DNA of 64,000 nt from Paulownia fortunei. Lineage: Eukaryota > Streptophyta > Magnoliopsida > Lamiales > Paulowniaceae. The position numbers were made by a program, and so were the translations under genes. Location: contig CM033119.1 in the NCBI GenBank assembly GCA_019321725.1, positions 4,675,865 to 4,739,864 on the forward strand, given 5' to 3'. Below are positions 50,908 through 63,320 of the stretch, piece after piece (position 1 is the first letter of the stretch; every line of letters begins with the position of its first letter). Below the pieces are notes generated by a model. The model saw nothing but the letters and a program-made list of their open reading frames with translations, did no database searches and was not told the DNA's origin.

Positions 50908-53543
50908 CTACCAATAGTCACCACAAGAACAGATTCCATGTTTGAAATGGTGTAAGCATTTTGAATCACTTATATATATTTCACAGCCATGTGTTTTAGA
51001 GACCAATTTTGCAAACCTATGGCAGTCGTCACACATTCTCAGGTTCTTGACAATTCTAATAGTTCGAAATGCTTGAGGAGACTTGATGAGAGCAAAAGCT
51101 AAGGCTAGTTTTTCACTATGAATTCCAGCAGTTTCTTCTTTTTCCTCCTCTTGGATGCTAAGAATGTCATGGTATTTTGTTTCCTTGGTATATAACTCTA
51201 TGCTTTCTATCCAAGAATGTAGAGATTTACCATCCAGTTGGCGCAGATCACCAGTGACAAAAGTATGAACTATGTTTTTGTCTTCAGTCCAACTCCAGCC
51301 TAGAGATTCCGTAGCATCTTTTCTTATTCCAGGCCTTTTTATCTTCAAAAGATCCTTGGAAATCCCACGTAAATCATATAGCTGTAAAACCAACCTTCGA
51401 ATGAAGGCATTATCTGGCTCCAGTTCAAGCAACTTTTCCCCTGCGTGGATTGCCAATTTAACATTCCCATGCCTACGACATGCTGTGAGTAATGCTGACC
51501 AAATAGAGACATCAGGTTCTACGGCCATACCTCCGATGAAGTCAAATGCTTCATCAAGCTTCCCTGAACGACCATATAAATTTACCATAGCAACATAATG
51601 GTCTAAACATGGTAAAGTCTGATACTCTTCAGTCATGTTGGAAAAAATACATTTCCCTTCATCAACTTTCTTAGCTAGACCATAAGCCGAAATTAGACTA
51701 GCAAATGTGCTTCTATTTGGTCTATACTCCTGTTTCCTCATACGTTCAAAGAGCTCAATTGCCTCGTGGGAACATCCGTGTAAAACATAACCAGTTGTCA
51801 TTGTATTCCAAGTGATGATATCTATGGATGGCATCCCATCGAATATGGCTTTCGAGTATTTTATATTCCCGGACTTTGCGTATGTGTCTATCAGACAATT
51901 TGCAACTGAAAGCTCAGACTCTAAATTGCTGCGTAAGACACAGCAATGGATCTCTTTCAGCTTTTTCATTGCAATTAAATTTGCGCATGCAGGTAAGATG
52001 CTCAAAATAGTAACTGAATTGGGTTTGACACCACAAGATTGCATCTGCCAGAAGATCCCCAATGCTTTATCTTTCTGGCCACAATGCAAGTAGCCAGCAA
52101 TGAGAGCATTCCATGAGGCAGTGTCCCGCTTAACACCCCCATTCTTCTCCATCCTATGGAAAAGATCCATAGCCTGATCCTCATCACCATTTTGAATGTA
52201 TCCTGTGATCATCACATTCCATGTGATGACGTTTGGCAAGACATCTGATTCTTGCATTTGTTTGAAGAGATCATGTGCAATGCCACAGTATCCAGCTTGG
52301 TAATACCCTCCAATCATTGAATTCCAAGTATAGACATCTTTTTCTGAGATCATATTGAAGACCTGTCGGGCAGCCTCAAGTTTCCCACACTTGGAATACA
52401 TATCAATAAGTGAATTCCCCACAAGTACATGTTCACCATAACCCAATTTTATGGCAACCAAATGAACTTCCTTCCCTTTTCTAATATCCTTCACAGAGCA
52501 ACAAGCTGAGATAGCACTCATGAGCGTAATACCATTTGGTTCAACCCCAGCCAGAAGCATCTCCTTAAACAATTTTAACGCCTCCAACCTCCTATTATTT
52601 TGAGCAAAACCCAAAATCATACTGGTCCATGTATAGACATCAGGCTTCATTCCACAGCTCTCCATCTCATTCATCAATTTCATTGCAACATCACACTTCC
52701 CCAATTGATTACATTTCGAAATCAACACATTCCAGGTGACCGCATCTTGTTCAAGACCTTCTTTGTGCATCAACTCAAACAATCTCTGTGCCTCATTTAT
52801 CTTGCCCGCCTGACAATACCCTGTAATTATTGCATTCCAAGAAACTCTGTCCTTCACTTCCATCCCATCAAAAAACCTCATGGCAGAGCTCAACCATCCA
52901 CATTTAGCATAAGCAGCGAGAATCGAATTATTCACACGAAGTTCACTATTCCTCCCGCGTTTGATCACCATCCCATGTATCAATCTCCCCGTCTCCACAC
53001 CCCAGAATTCCCACAAGCCTGCAAAATCTTTGGAAACAAGAAATCATCCGGAACGACATCACCATCGTCCATCATACAATAAAATAGCTCCACCACGTCA
53101 CCCCACCTCTTCTCCCTCGAACAAGCCCCAATTATAGCGGACCACGTGTACAAATTCCTTCGAGGCATTTCCTCAAACATCGCAAATGCATCATCTAATG
53201 ACCCGCATTTGGCATACATACCAATCAACTTGGTTTCGACAAACGGGTCTGGTTGTTTTATCAATTTCTTGACACGGGCATGGAGCTTATAGCATAAATC
53301 GAGTGAACTGGAGTCAGTGCATGATTCAATCATTTGAGAGAGAGTGCTGTGCCTTACGGTGGAACCGCAGGAGTCTAAAGCGGAAATAGCTTCGCTCAGG
53401 CGGCCGAGTTTGCAGAGTCGCTTCAAGTAGGCGTCGTTTGTGAGTTTTGGTGGGGTATTTCTGGAAAAAACTTTGGATTTTGCGGGTTTTTCTGGGATTT
53501 TGGAGGGTATTATCGTTTTGCAGGGAAGAATTACGGTATCCAT
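50908..53543 (-). pseudogene. DYW-type PPR protein (At1g19720/DYW7-like) with one frameshift
   Basis: An intronless gene of about 878 codons, split into two frames (53543 to about 53003, and about 52999 to 50908) by one missing base in or beside the GGGG run at 53000-53003, between ILQACGNSG and VETGRLIHGMVIKRG. The protein has an N-terminal presequence, then PLS-type PPR motifs across most of its length (for example TWNVLISKCNQLGKCDVAM, TWNSMIGGYYQAGYCGIA), E/E+ motifs, and a DYW domain with the deaminase signature HSE (GIHSEKLALAF), CxxC (CDDCH), a second metal site and terminal DYW. DYW-PPR proteins recognise specific RNAs and carry out C-to-U editing in plastids or mitochondria. The match to the Arabidopsis DYW7 (At1g19720) pattern is strong from memory. 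All catalytic residues are kept on the 3' side, so a sequence error or a recent lesion are both possible. Confidence 0.85.
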
Positions 53544-53701
53544 AGGGTGGGTGGGAGAGTGATTTTTTATTTTTTTTCCTCCGAATTTCCTTCGAATGTC
53601 TTGTCGTCTGATTGAAAGATAAATGCTGAACCAGAATAATTCGTGATAGCCTTGGTTTTTATTTCTTTATCTTTTGTTGAATTATTATCTTTCGCCTTTC
53701 C

Positions 53702-53708
<7 letters not shown>

Positions 53709-53732
<24 letters not shown>
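53709..53732. repeat. (TA)n microsatellite
   Basis: About 12 AT dinucleotides, some 170 bp upstream of the PPR start codon. Confidence 0.85.
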
Positions 53733-55091
53733 GCATATAAAACACGAATGAAAGCCCAAATTCATTAGGCCCCGTTTTGTTTGTCAGATTGGGCTTGATA
53801 GAGTATCTAATCAGGTTGGTCAATTGTTGTCATCTTGGACTTCAGCCCAAGATAGATCATGGGCCCGGCATGGTAATGATTACATATCCTGAGCTCAACC
53901 CCAGATTGTGTAGTCCAAATCTATGCGAACAGATCCACTAAATGTGAATTTACTTGTTTGCACCTGAAATTCAATCTGATGTGACCAAATTACCCTTCAA
54001 AGCCTAGTATTTTCAACCATGCTTTCCTATTAATACCCCCACCCCCAAATCTATATTTACACATAATGAAACCTGGCTCGCGATGAGATAAAGTCTTGTC
54101 TTAAAATTCTCAATTGATTGAAACTTTATAAAAAAATTACAAAAATAAGATTTTGTATAATTCTACACTATTTTTTTAAAATTTTACGATTGTGATGCTT
54201 TCAAATGATAAAAAATCTTGAAATTACTTTGTACACTTATTTCTTACCATGTTTGAACAATACAATATTCTCACCATATAAACTTTTTGTTGCTAAATTT
54301 TTTTACTATTCATATATACTATTATGTGATATAAATATTCTCACTATATATATTTTGTTGTTGTTAAGTTTTATTTAATAGCATAAAAAATTACTTAGCA
54401 CTTGTATTTTTCCATGTAGAAAGATGAATAATTTCATTTATTTAGTTTTATATTTTTTGAACTTATTTTATACACTTACTTAGATATATAAATATTTCTT
54501 TTAAAAAAAATTCAAATTTTATATGTTCTTATGTTGATTATAATTTGAACTCATATATTGATTGCCTCATATTTATATGTTCATATCCACATAATTTGCC
54601 CACCACTCTCATCTTTAATTGTCATTCAAGAATCGAGTCTACATGAAAAAGCTTTTACGAGAATAATTGGATACACAACCATAAACAAGTACAAATTCTG
54701 AAAAAGCTAAGAATGAATAATTGAATAAGAATTGTGCCAATATGATGGAACCAAACATGTATAGTCCTTTTTTTTTTTTTTTTTATTTCAAGGTATTGAA
54801 GATATTTTGTCATTAGAATTATATAATCATTATATCAAAACATAGGATAGTGAAATTAATCTGTTTTTTCTAAATTTTCAATCCTACACGCCAAATACAT
54901 TTTAAAAAAATATTATATAATTTATGAACAGTATAATCATGTACTATCAAACCAATCTTATTAATCCCATATTCATATCCAAACAGGGTTTAGTGGACTA
55001 TGTTCTTAACATATAATTTTTATATCAGTTGGTCAAAGTTCTCGAAACAAATACCTTTTCCCAACCACGATATCTATTAACATTACCTACA

Positions 55092-55118
<27 letters not shown>
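55092..55118. repeat. (TA)n microsatellite
   Basis: About 13 AT dinucleotides in intergenic DNA. Confidence 0.85.
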
Positions 55119-55124
<6 letters not shown>

Positions 55125-56199
55125 ATTCTTTAATCATTACATCATTTTAAATATATATATTATATTATTTCAGTCATTACAAAAATAAATTATACAAATA
55201 TTTATATATTTCAATCAACAATTATTACTTTAATATAAAAATAACATAAAGTACTGTAAAAAAAAATTGATGTAATACCATTAATTAATAAAATCTTGTA
55301 AAAAAGACGTTTCCAAACAACTCATTCAAAACACATTTTCACCCCCACATATTCCCCATCCCACTCCCAAAATATGTTTCCCCAAAATATTCTCTCAAAC
55401 ACCCAAAATAACATCACATATAGTGGAGGTTTCTTTCTCACAATTTGCAGGTCATCGTGGCAGCTGAAATAAGTTACTTATGGAGAATCTTTAAGTGCTG
55501 CTCCTCCAGCATCTCATTAGCAGGCACAGAGAACGCTTCTGCCTTAAAAGATTAAACGATCAAGCAAGAATTTTACATGTTCGGCTGAAGAAGAACCAAC
55601 ATACCAGCAACTACGGCTAGCTAGCTATTTGACCTTGAAATTGCAGCTTTTATTGTTTTGTATATGTAAACAATTCTAATCGTATATAAACATAAGCGAA
55701 AATTCGTTTGATTTACTCTTAATGAACAGTTCACCTATAAGTCTCGATCCTTCTCGCTCTTGAAGAAAACAAATATAAGAAGAGAATTAGAATAAAATAT
55801 GAATGCTCTTTAGTGCAAGGTTTTCCTTTCTTTTCATCCCTTCTTTTCATTTCTTTTATTAAGAACAAAGAAGGCAAAATTGAAAATGATAAAAGCCGAA
55901 ACAATGAGGAGTACTAAAAAAAGTCAAACCGCTTCCATGTGCTTGTGATTATTTGTGCCCATTCACACGCGACTTGATTTTTATATCTACTAACATTGTC
56001 TACGATGTGCCGCATGATGTTTGAGTCCACTAACATGCGACTTTGATTTTTGTGCCCACTAATAATATACAATAGATTGAATGTCCCTACCTAACTACCA
56101 ACCTTTGAAAGAGTTCTTTCATCATTCCCTCACAACGCTTATATCTTTTTATCTGTGGTCATCAAAATGATTGAGACATGCTGAATTGGCAAGGTGTAG

Positions 56200-59154
56200 T
56201 CACTGATGCTTCTCTTCTGCTTTCCTTGGCTGCAAAAAGAAAGAAAAACAAATAATGAAGTGGAAGGATACAGCACCATGATGATGACATTAAACAAGTT
56301 AATATTTGCAGTCAACTCCGGAAAACACAAATGACTAGGAAAAAAGTTTCTCATTCTCGCCATAAATAAGTTAACTCAGACCATATAAAATACAGCCTCA
56401 AATGAGAATCTGACTGACCATCTTCCTGGATCGCAATGAAATACTGGCCTTTTAATGTATGAAGATAACTAGTTATAAACTAATTTCCCAAGCACAGTCT
56501 CAGCTGAGTTTATGAAAGGACGAGTTCTCCATATACCATGGTATGAGTAAGAATTCTGACGATCATGAAATCAAAGATAAAACACTCAATATGCGGTAGT
56601 GCCAAACCTCATGAGAGAAATTCAACAGAACAAGGAAAGTTGGTACAAGTCACCACTGTGAAATCCTTCCTATTTATCAGTGAAAACAAATTTCTGTTCT
56701 TTCATTTCACATAATCATGGATCAATCATCTACTCCAAAGAAGTGCCAGTCCTAGGATGGGGGAAAATGCTTAACAATTATTATAAAATATTCTGCCCCC
56801 AAGCTAAAAGCTAATAATAGATATAATATAATAGAATTATACCTAAGGTGTTGCTACTCACAATAACAACTGGCAACCATGTACTCGAGATCTGAATGAT
56901 CAAAGATAAAAACAAGCTTGATGGGATGCCAACTCGACCAGTCTATCTCTGCAAATATACATTGATTAATGCAAAGTTATAAATTATGCCCAAATCCTGT
57001 ATCCACACCATGAAACCCCACATCTCATACAACGCTTCCAGAGCATGGTGTTTCCTACAGAAGCCAGGGTTGAGGACAAGGGGGGATCTGTAACGACTAT
57101 ATTTACATAGTAGTAAAAACCATTTGGGACTCATCACTGGTATTGCTTTCACTATACTAGTCTGAAGATAGAAATGGATATGTTCCATTACAGCAAAGTA
57201 CTGCACTTAAGGAGCTACAAAACAAAAATATCTTGTGACAAGCACACCACAGCGAATCAAAACATGATCTCCTAAACAGCATTGCGTATCTCATACTGCT
57301 TCTACATTGATTTGTCCAGCTATTAATAATCTCAATCTTATACAAGTTCAAGATTGCAGAGAAATTGACAAAAATCAAGTGTTCAAAATTGCCATAGAAA
57401 TAAATATTGATGACTTTGGCGCTAGCATCCAGAAGAACCTAGACTAATAATATACTCAGACGTGCTGCACGCCACTGATCCCCAATGCCCTTTGCTCTCT
57501 TTCTTCCAAGGATGACATCTATGATAATCCATGAATATGCCCTTGTGTTCTTCACTCATTATTTATTGTCAAGACATGCTATTCTAATTCCATCAAGGCT
57601 TACGTCAAACCCCAAAAGCGGAAATTTGTTTCCATTCTTTGGAAATTCCCATTCTTACTAATCATCGGTAAAGGGCGGCAGGTGCTATAAGATGCTAGAA
57701 GAAACTAACAAAATGCAAATGCAACAGAAGATCTAGCAGCAATTAAAAGGGTAGAACCAAAAGTCAAGTTGTGAGCATGATGCGCAAGAATAAATCATAA
57801 ACGTAGTATAAATGTACAAGGACACACAAGCTCAAACTGCGTTTGACATGATTCTTTAAATAAAATGAATCACATAGTTCATGTGTGACCATAAATGGAC
57901 TTCTAGCAATTTACAAGAAATTTAGAAACTCCAACACAACAGAAAGCCGACAAAGCATGAAATTTGAGACTGATGTGAAGGCTCAACAATATAAAATAGG
58001 AAAAAGTTGAAGTTCTTTCAGCTAAAATGCAAGTTTAAGTTTCTAACTATTATTAGCACAGTAAAATAGTAACAAAATCAACATTTACAATATAAGTGCT
58101 CAGACTAGAGGTCTCACATAGATTACCTCTTGATTGAGATGTCACACATGTGAGGAAACACAAGTTCTTCATAAAAGTAAATTACAAGCAGCGGATATCA
58201 ATGTGGTTGTCTTTTCAAATGATAACCACAACTGACTTTTGACCTTGACCTTCAAATTGGACACAACTCTAATAGCTTGTGACAAATCACTAAATCAATT
58301 GCATGTTCAAACTTCAAAGCCCCCTCTTCAAGATGAAAAATTTGAGTTTCATCAACCTCAAGTCTCTATTCAGTAACTAAATCTTACAAAATAAAAAGAA
58401 CTACTTACTTCACAATAAAATAAGATGATCAGTATGTAAATAAATCAGATTAAAGTGGCCAAAGATAAATGAAATTAAAAACCTCTTGAAGTCTGGTAAT
58501 TGTAAAATTAAAAGCTAAAAACAATAAGTAGAGCAAAAAAGAACAACTAGAATGACGGCTTTGAACCCGAGTCAGAAAATGCGCCATCTGTTCGACAAAT
58601 TTCCAACCAAAATCCCCATGCACACCAAATTACTTGCAGCATGCAAACCAGAAAAAGGAAAATTTTCGACCAAGAAATAGTTCACACTCGATGAAGTCCA
58701 TAATAAGAAACCACAATCCCACCCAAAAACCAACCAAAACCCATTTCTATTCACACCCTAGCACAAAGGAAATTCATTCAATAAACGGAATACGGACCTT
58801 AATCTCAATAATCGGTTGTCGCAGCTCTTCTTCGGGGATAACAACAGGCCACTTCTCACCCGCTTCACGAAACATCTGCTCTGTTTCAAGAAACTGACCC
58901 TTCTCGAGAATCAAGTTGCGGATATCCTCGGCTGGCGTGGAGGCGGCGTCGAAGGTTTCCTCGACACCGTTGACGAAATTGACGGTGATCTTGGGCTGGA
59001 AATCGTCGGTGCGGCGCTTGACTTGAACCTGGCAACTCGGGTTCGATTCTTTGGCTTTGCGGGCATTGCACTGCCTCAAGAACTCCATGCACGATGCTGT
59101 GCGTGGGTCCAGCGCGTTGAACTCGATCTTTACCTTGGACAAGAATTTCAACAT
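56200..59154 (-). CDS. mitochondrial ribosomal protein mL53-like (MRP-L53), 2 exons
   Basis: Exon 1 is 59154-58798 (119 codons) and exon 2 is 56229-56200 (30 nt), giving 128 aa. Exon 1 starts MLKFLSKVKIEFNALDPRTA and holds blocks typical of plant mL53 (NARKAKESNPSCQVQVKRR, FLETEQMFREAGEKWPVVIP). Direct read-through past 58798 would give a short VRIPFIE tail. Splicing at AAG|GTCCGT to a very good acceptor (TTTCTTTTTGCAG) at 56230 gives PRKAEEKHQ and a stop, in phase 0, which fits the lysine/glutamate-rich tail I expect for this family. The intron is 2,568 bp. mL53 is a thioredoxin-like protein of the mitoribosomal large subunit. It is nuclear-encoded and imported. Exon 1 is secure; exon 2 is inferred from splice signals and frame. 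Confidence 0.75.
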
Positions 59155-61064
59155 TCGGTTTTCCCCTTCTTTTTCTTCTCCAGAGGTTTTGGCAAATACA
59201 ATTTTAGAGGCTGTTAAGATAGTTTTGTGTAATCGTCTGAAAAATTGATAAATAAGAAAATTAAGTAGTAAAACATTATTATTACTTGATTATGTGTTAA
59301 TCACTTTACTTGCGCTTAGAGTATTATGTAAACTTATAATCTCTCCGTTCGAAAATTATTTGTTCCCTTAATTACAACATATTAGTTTTTTATTATTTTG
59401 TATTATTGGAATTTTGAATCATAATAGTTATATATTTTTACTGATATATTTAATTTGTGTTGAAAATTAATTAAATTATATTAATCACTATATTATGGAA
59501 AATAATTAATTTAACTCGTTCCGTATAAAAATTTTAATCAACCAAAAAAAAAAATTATTTTTAGTTGGAGTTTCATGGATATTTTAAGAAATCAGATTCT
59601 CATTTCTCATGTCAAATGTATTGAAAAACATTATTAATATATATTCATTAATGATATTATTGAAATAGGAAATGAAGTATTGTTACCTGAAAACTTATTA
59701 CTTAAACCCCTTTTAACATTTTTGCATTGGTTAAAGTATAATAAATGTTAAACCAAAGCAACAGGGTCATAGGAAAATTCAATCACAACCTCATCTTCAT
59801 CAGCCACAAACCATTCATATATAACCATTTTACAATTATCATTTGATTGAATTCATAATTTTTCAAATGACAGGTGTAATTTCTCTTCAAGTAACGATTT
59901 TTATTTTAGGATTTTTCTTTTCCTTTTTTTCTTTTTTAACTCACAAAAACTCTAGATCCGATCATAATCAGAAAATATTTGTCCACTTAATGATGGGTAC
60001 CAGAATTAGTTAATATATACAATTTAGCTGATTTTAGGATACAAATATATCCTGAAAAGAACTATAAATTATCTAGAGTTCCCTACAAAAATTTATCAAT
60101 TTGAATCATCTATTGCAATTTTGTATTATATCTTTTATTGCATATCATACATACATGTATGTTACGCATATAAAATATTTTCTTAAATATATAAATATAT
60201 ATACGTGTCGTGATATACAATACAAAATACAATATAAAAAAATAATATAAAATTATGAGCTAAATTTGGACAATAGCATCAACATTTAATAAAATGGCAA
60301 TCAAGCTAGATATAATTCTTGATTGATACATGGGGAATCTGGAAGAAGGTAAACAAAGAAAGGCAAGGAAAATACTCTAAAGAAATGGCCACAAGGGATG
60401 GTAAAAGTGTGAATTATGAGCAAGCCCATTACAATCTTTTTATCTTTTTCTAACTAATTTCCATTCTTCATTTGCTGCTACATTCCAAGGCCTGATCCAT
60501 AAAGCTCTTCACCTGTCAAGTTCTTAAATCTGCACTTGTAAATGGCAGCTGATGATGCCCTTCCCAATCATCACCTGGACCAAGTTTGGACAATTTCCAC
60601 TCTTTTTTAGAAGATTTTTCTTGTATTTGGATAACCTAAATTCCAACAAAAAAACCAAAGAAAATAAAATTAATATTTAGTACATGCTCTGCATTGATCT
60701 CGTGAAGAAAAAATGATTATTATTATCCGTTAGGCAAGCACATCAGCTAAAATCTCAAACGCGACTTTACAATCAGCAAACTATAATAGACCTTTGAGAC
60801 AGAAAATACTAAAAAACCATATTGTTCCACAATAGTTCACTCAGGTCAGAAGTATAAAAGTAGCCCCATCTAAATCTTTAGGAGCCACATCAAACTTGAA
60901 TTAGAAAAAGGAAAGAAAATGCAGCTCAATATCCTTAACTTCAAAATTGAGGTAAAAACTCTCATAGATATGAATAAACAAATATGAATTGATCCTCGGT
61001 GCAAAGAACATAAAGAGAAGGCCAGGAATAAGCCATCACTCCCGTAAAGATATACATTGCATAA
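59155..61064. other. intergenic between mL53 and the CCCH gene
   Basis: The mL53 promoter lies at the left and the 3' UTR of the CCCH gene at the right (from about 60450). The middle is very AT-rich. No coding region is seen. Confidence 0.55.
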
Positions 61065-63320
61065 TTATGTACCAGTAATTTCTCTATCCAGTTTCACTCT
61101 CTTTGTACTTTGAACCTCTGGAATACTAGCAACCTTTTGCTGGGATGGCATATCATGCTGATAGGCGCAGTTAGCTCCATTCCTGCAACCTCTTGAACTG
61201 TTGAAATAGATGCAAGGCTTCATTATCTTTGGTTTTGAGTCTCTTGGTTTCATCATTATATTCAAAGGTTCTTGACTTGTCACTGGCGGTTGGCTGCTTT
61301 GATGAGCAAATTGCGGCATAACCTCTCTTCTTTCTCCTCCATGTTGCTGAATGAGGCTCTTATAATAGTTAATATCCTTTGTTATGGGAGCTCCCACAGA
61401 TGGAGAGGGTGCAGAAATCAGATCAGGTACAGATGGCCGTAGATTAGGGATGGGTCCTATCCTACTTGGAGGATAAAAAGAACCAGTTGCTGTAGCCCTA
61501 GGAGGTCCAACGACTTCTGGTCTAGTAATGTGAGCAGAGAGAGGGTCACTTCTATTGATGGTAATGTTGACTGGATCAAATGAACTCTTCGGCGGTGACC
61601 TCACATTGGGAATATACTGTGTGCTGGTGGATGGCATATTATGCATACTGGATGATGGCATACTTGGTGTACTGGAAGATGCAACATTTTTCGTTCCAAT
61701 GGCTGGCATACCCTGCAAGATGGATGATGGCATATGTTGTGTACTGGAGGATACAACATTTTGCGCTCCAATGACTGGCATACTGTGGAAGCTGGAAGAG
61801 GATGGCATATTCTGCGTGCTGGATGATGGAAGATTTTGAGCACCGGAGGATGCACCATGGTTTGTAACAAGTTGCTCAATCATTTTTGGGTCACTAAGAA
61901 TTTTAATGAGCAACCCACGATCTATCAGATTTCCCTGATCACTGTTTGACATGACTGATGTCAAGGCAGCTTGCGCAGCTGCCACAATATCAGGCTCCAC
62001 ACCTATTGCTGATATTCCATTGGCATGAGGATTAATAGCAGCACTGCCCTGCGATGAAAAAGTTCCATGAGACAAGTGCAGTGGCTGGGAGATCATGGGA
62101 TTGTTGTTGGCTGCCATGGAGCCAAATGATGTATCCAATGCAGTATCCTCATCTTCAATTGGTGTGATGGGAACCAGAGGAGTGTACTGGTCATTGTTAA
62201 TTGAGTCTTCCACACCAACTAATGCAGAAGGGCTGTGCAAGGGTAAAAGCAAAATGTTTAATGCACATAAGAATGGGAAACAGAAACACACAAGGTGACA
62301 TAAAGCCTAATCACCACTGAAGATTGTACCCAAAAAGGAAACATCTAAAGAGAGGTATGCTTCGCACTTTGGAGGAATGGCCGACGGGCGTGGATAAATT
62401 GCTTCTAGCACTCTCATTTCCCGTTGATTCTGGGGTTCTGTTTCTCTACTTTCTTCACCAGCAACCACTCGCCAAGCACTATTGACTTCAAACTGCAATA
62501 CAACAAGAGGTGAAATACATGAGTATCAGAAAACATGCTCACAAGTATATAAGTGCTCTATAATCGTGTTACAAAATGAACTTCCCCAGTCACATTCCAC
62601 ATGCACTATAATTAGAACTCGCTCACTGTCTCTTCTCTTTCGCACCGGGGTGCCTGGGGAGGTGGTGTTGTTTGCATTAAGGACAGCAAAGACTTAGTTT
62701 AAGCATTCCATCCATCTTGTAGCAACATTCAATAAGTCAAACTGTTTCTTTTCTCTCACCCTCCCACAGTACCCACACACTAAAAAGACAGAAGTTGAAT
62801 CCAAATCTAACACTGAATTTATCCCATGTTTGAGAATTGCTTGAATTAGGGGACAAATAAGTAGAATACAATCCACAGGACCACATCAAACACTACAAAT
62901 AAGTTGGTTGTATGAAATGCAGGAAACCACAGATAAAGGAAGTAAAAACTCAATCCAGATGGCTATCGGTTAGAGAATCCGAGCCCCTTCCAGTAGAATT
63001 TTAATGCCCTAGACAGCTGTAGGGGAACATGAAAAAAATACCTCTACTCTTCAAAAATTGCATTTGATAACTTCATGAAAAAAGACAAAATAATATTCAA
63101 TTAGACTTACTCTGGGAGGGCATTTCCATTTCAGCAAAGGTATTTGAGAAAGCTTTACTGTCCAATGATTTGCAGGCTGGATTCCCTCAAAGCCTGGGGG
63201 CAAATTGTCATCAGACCCCATACCACCTGTCTGTACTGGCCATAATGCCTTTGCCTGGAGATGGTCTTGAGTTCCCATTCCAACTTGTGAAGGAGATTCT
63301 TCCGACAAAAACAGCCTTAC
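61065..63320 (-). CDS. CCCH zinc-finger protein (At1g19860-like), 5' part outside the window
   Basis: Three exons are visible: 63320-63111, 62492-62368 and 62232-61065 (210, 125 and 1168 nt; 500 codons plus stop), in phase. The first coding exon is not found in 63321-64000, so the gene continues beyond the right edge. The N-terminal visible part has LSEESPSQVGMG, DNLPPGFEG and AWRVVAGEESRE followed by RVLEAIYPRPSAIPP, the pattern of plant proteins like At1g19860. The middle is Ser/Met/Pro-rich with a 24-25-aa repeat. Near the C-terminus lies one C-x8-C-x5-C-x3-H finger (CIYFNSSRGCRNGANCAYQH), a single RNA- or DNA-binding CCCH motif. The second exon ends AA|GTGCGA, a weaker donor chosen because it keeps the frame into PSALVGVED. 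Its function is not established. Confidence 0.85.
61651..61872 (-). repeat. coding minisatellite in the CCCH gene
   Basis: Units start at about 61651, 61723 and 61798 on the plus numbering (spacing 72 and 75 bp) and share GATGGCATA, TACTGGAGGAT-like and CAACATTTT/GGCATAC words. They encode a 24-25-aa repeat of the type MPSSS...MPxIGxxNVxSSST. Spacings are multiples of three, so the frame is kept. Shorter partial units flank the array. Confidence 0.7.

Larger units (their letters stand above)
53544..56199. other. intergenic, no gene seen
   Basis: The PPR promoter lies at the left. The stretch holds a (TA)n microsatellite at 53709-53732 and another at about 55092-55118, an AT-rich middle part, and toward the right the probable 3' UTR of mL53. 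No coding region can be supported. Confidence 0.55.

Noticed and set aside
52600..53082. 160-codon plus ORF over the PPR gene
   Set aside because: It is antisense to conserved PPR motifs and has no domain of its own.
58774..59154. Single-exon mL53 ending VRIPFIE
   Set aside because: A strong downstream acceptor at 56230 gives a family-like lysine/glutamate-rich C-terminus in phase. The read-through tail looks like intron translation, though it could be a minor form.
61555..61839. 94-codon plus ORF over the CCCH gene
   Set aside because: It is the antisense of the coding minisatellite; periodicity keeps it open by chance.
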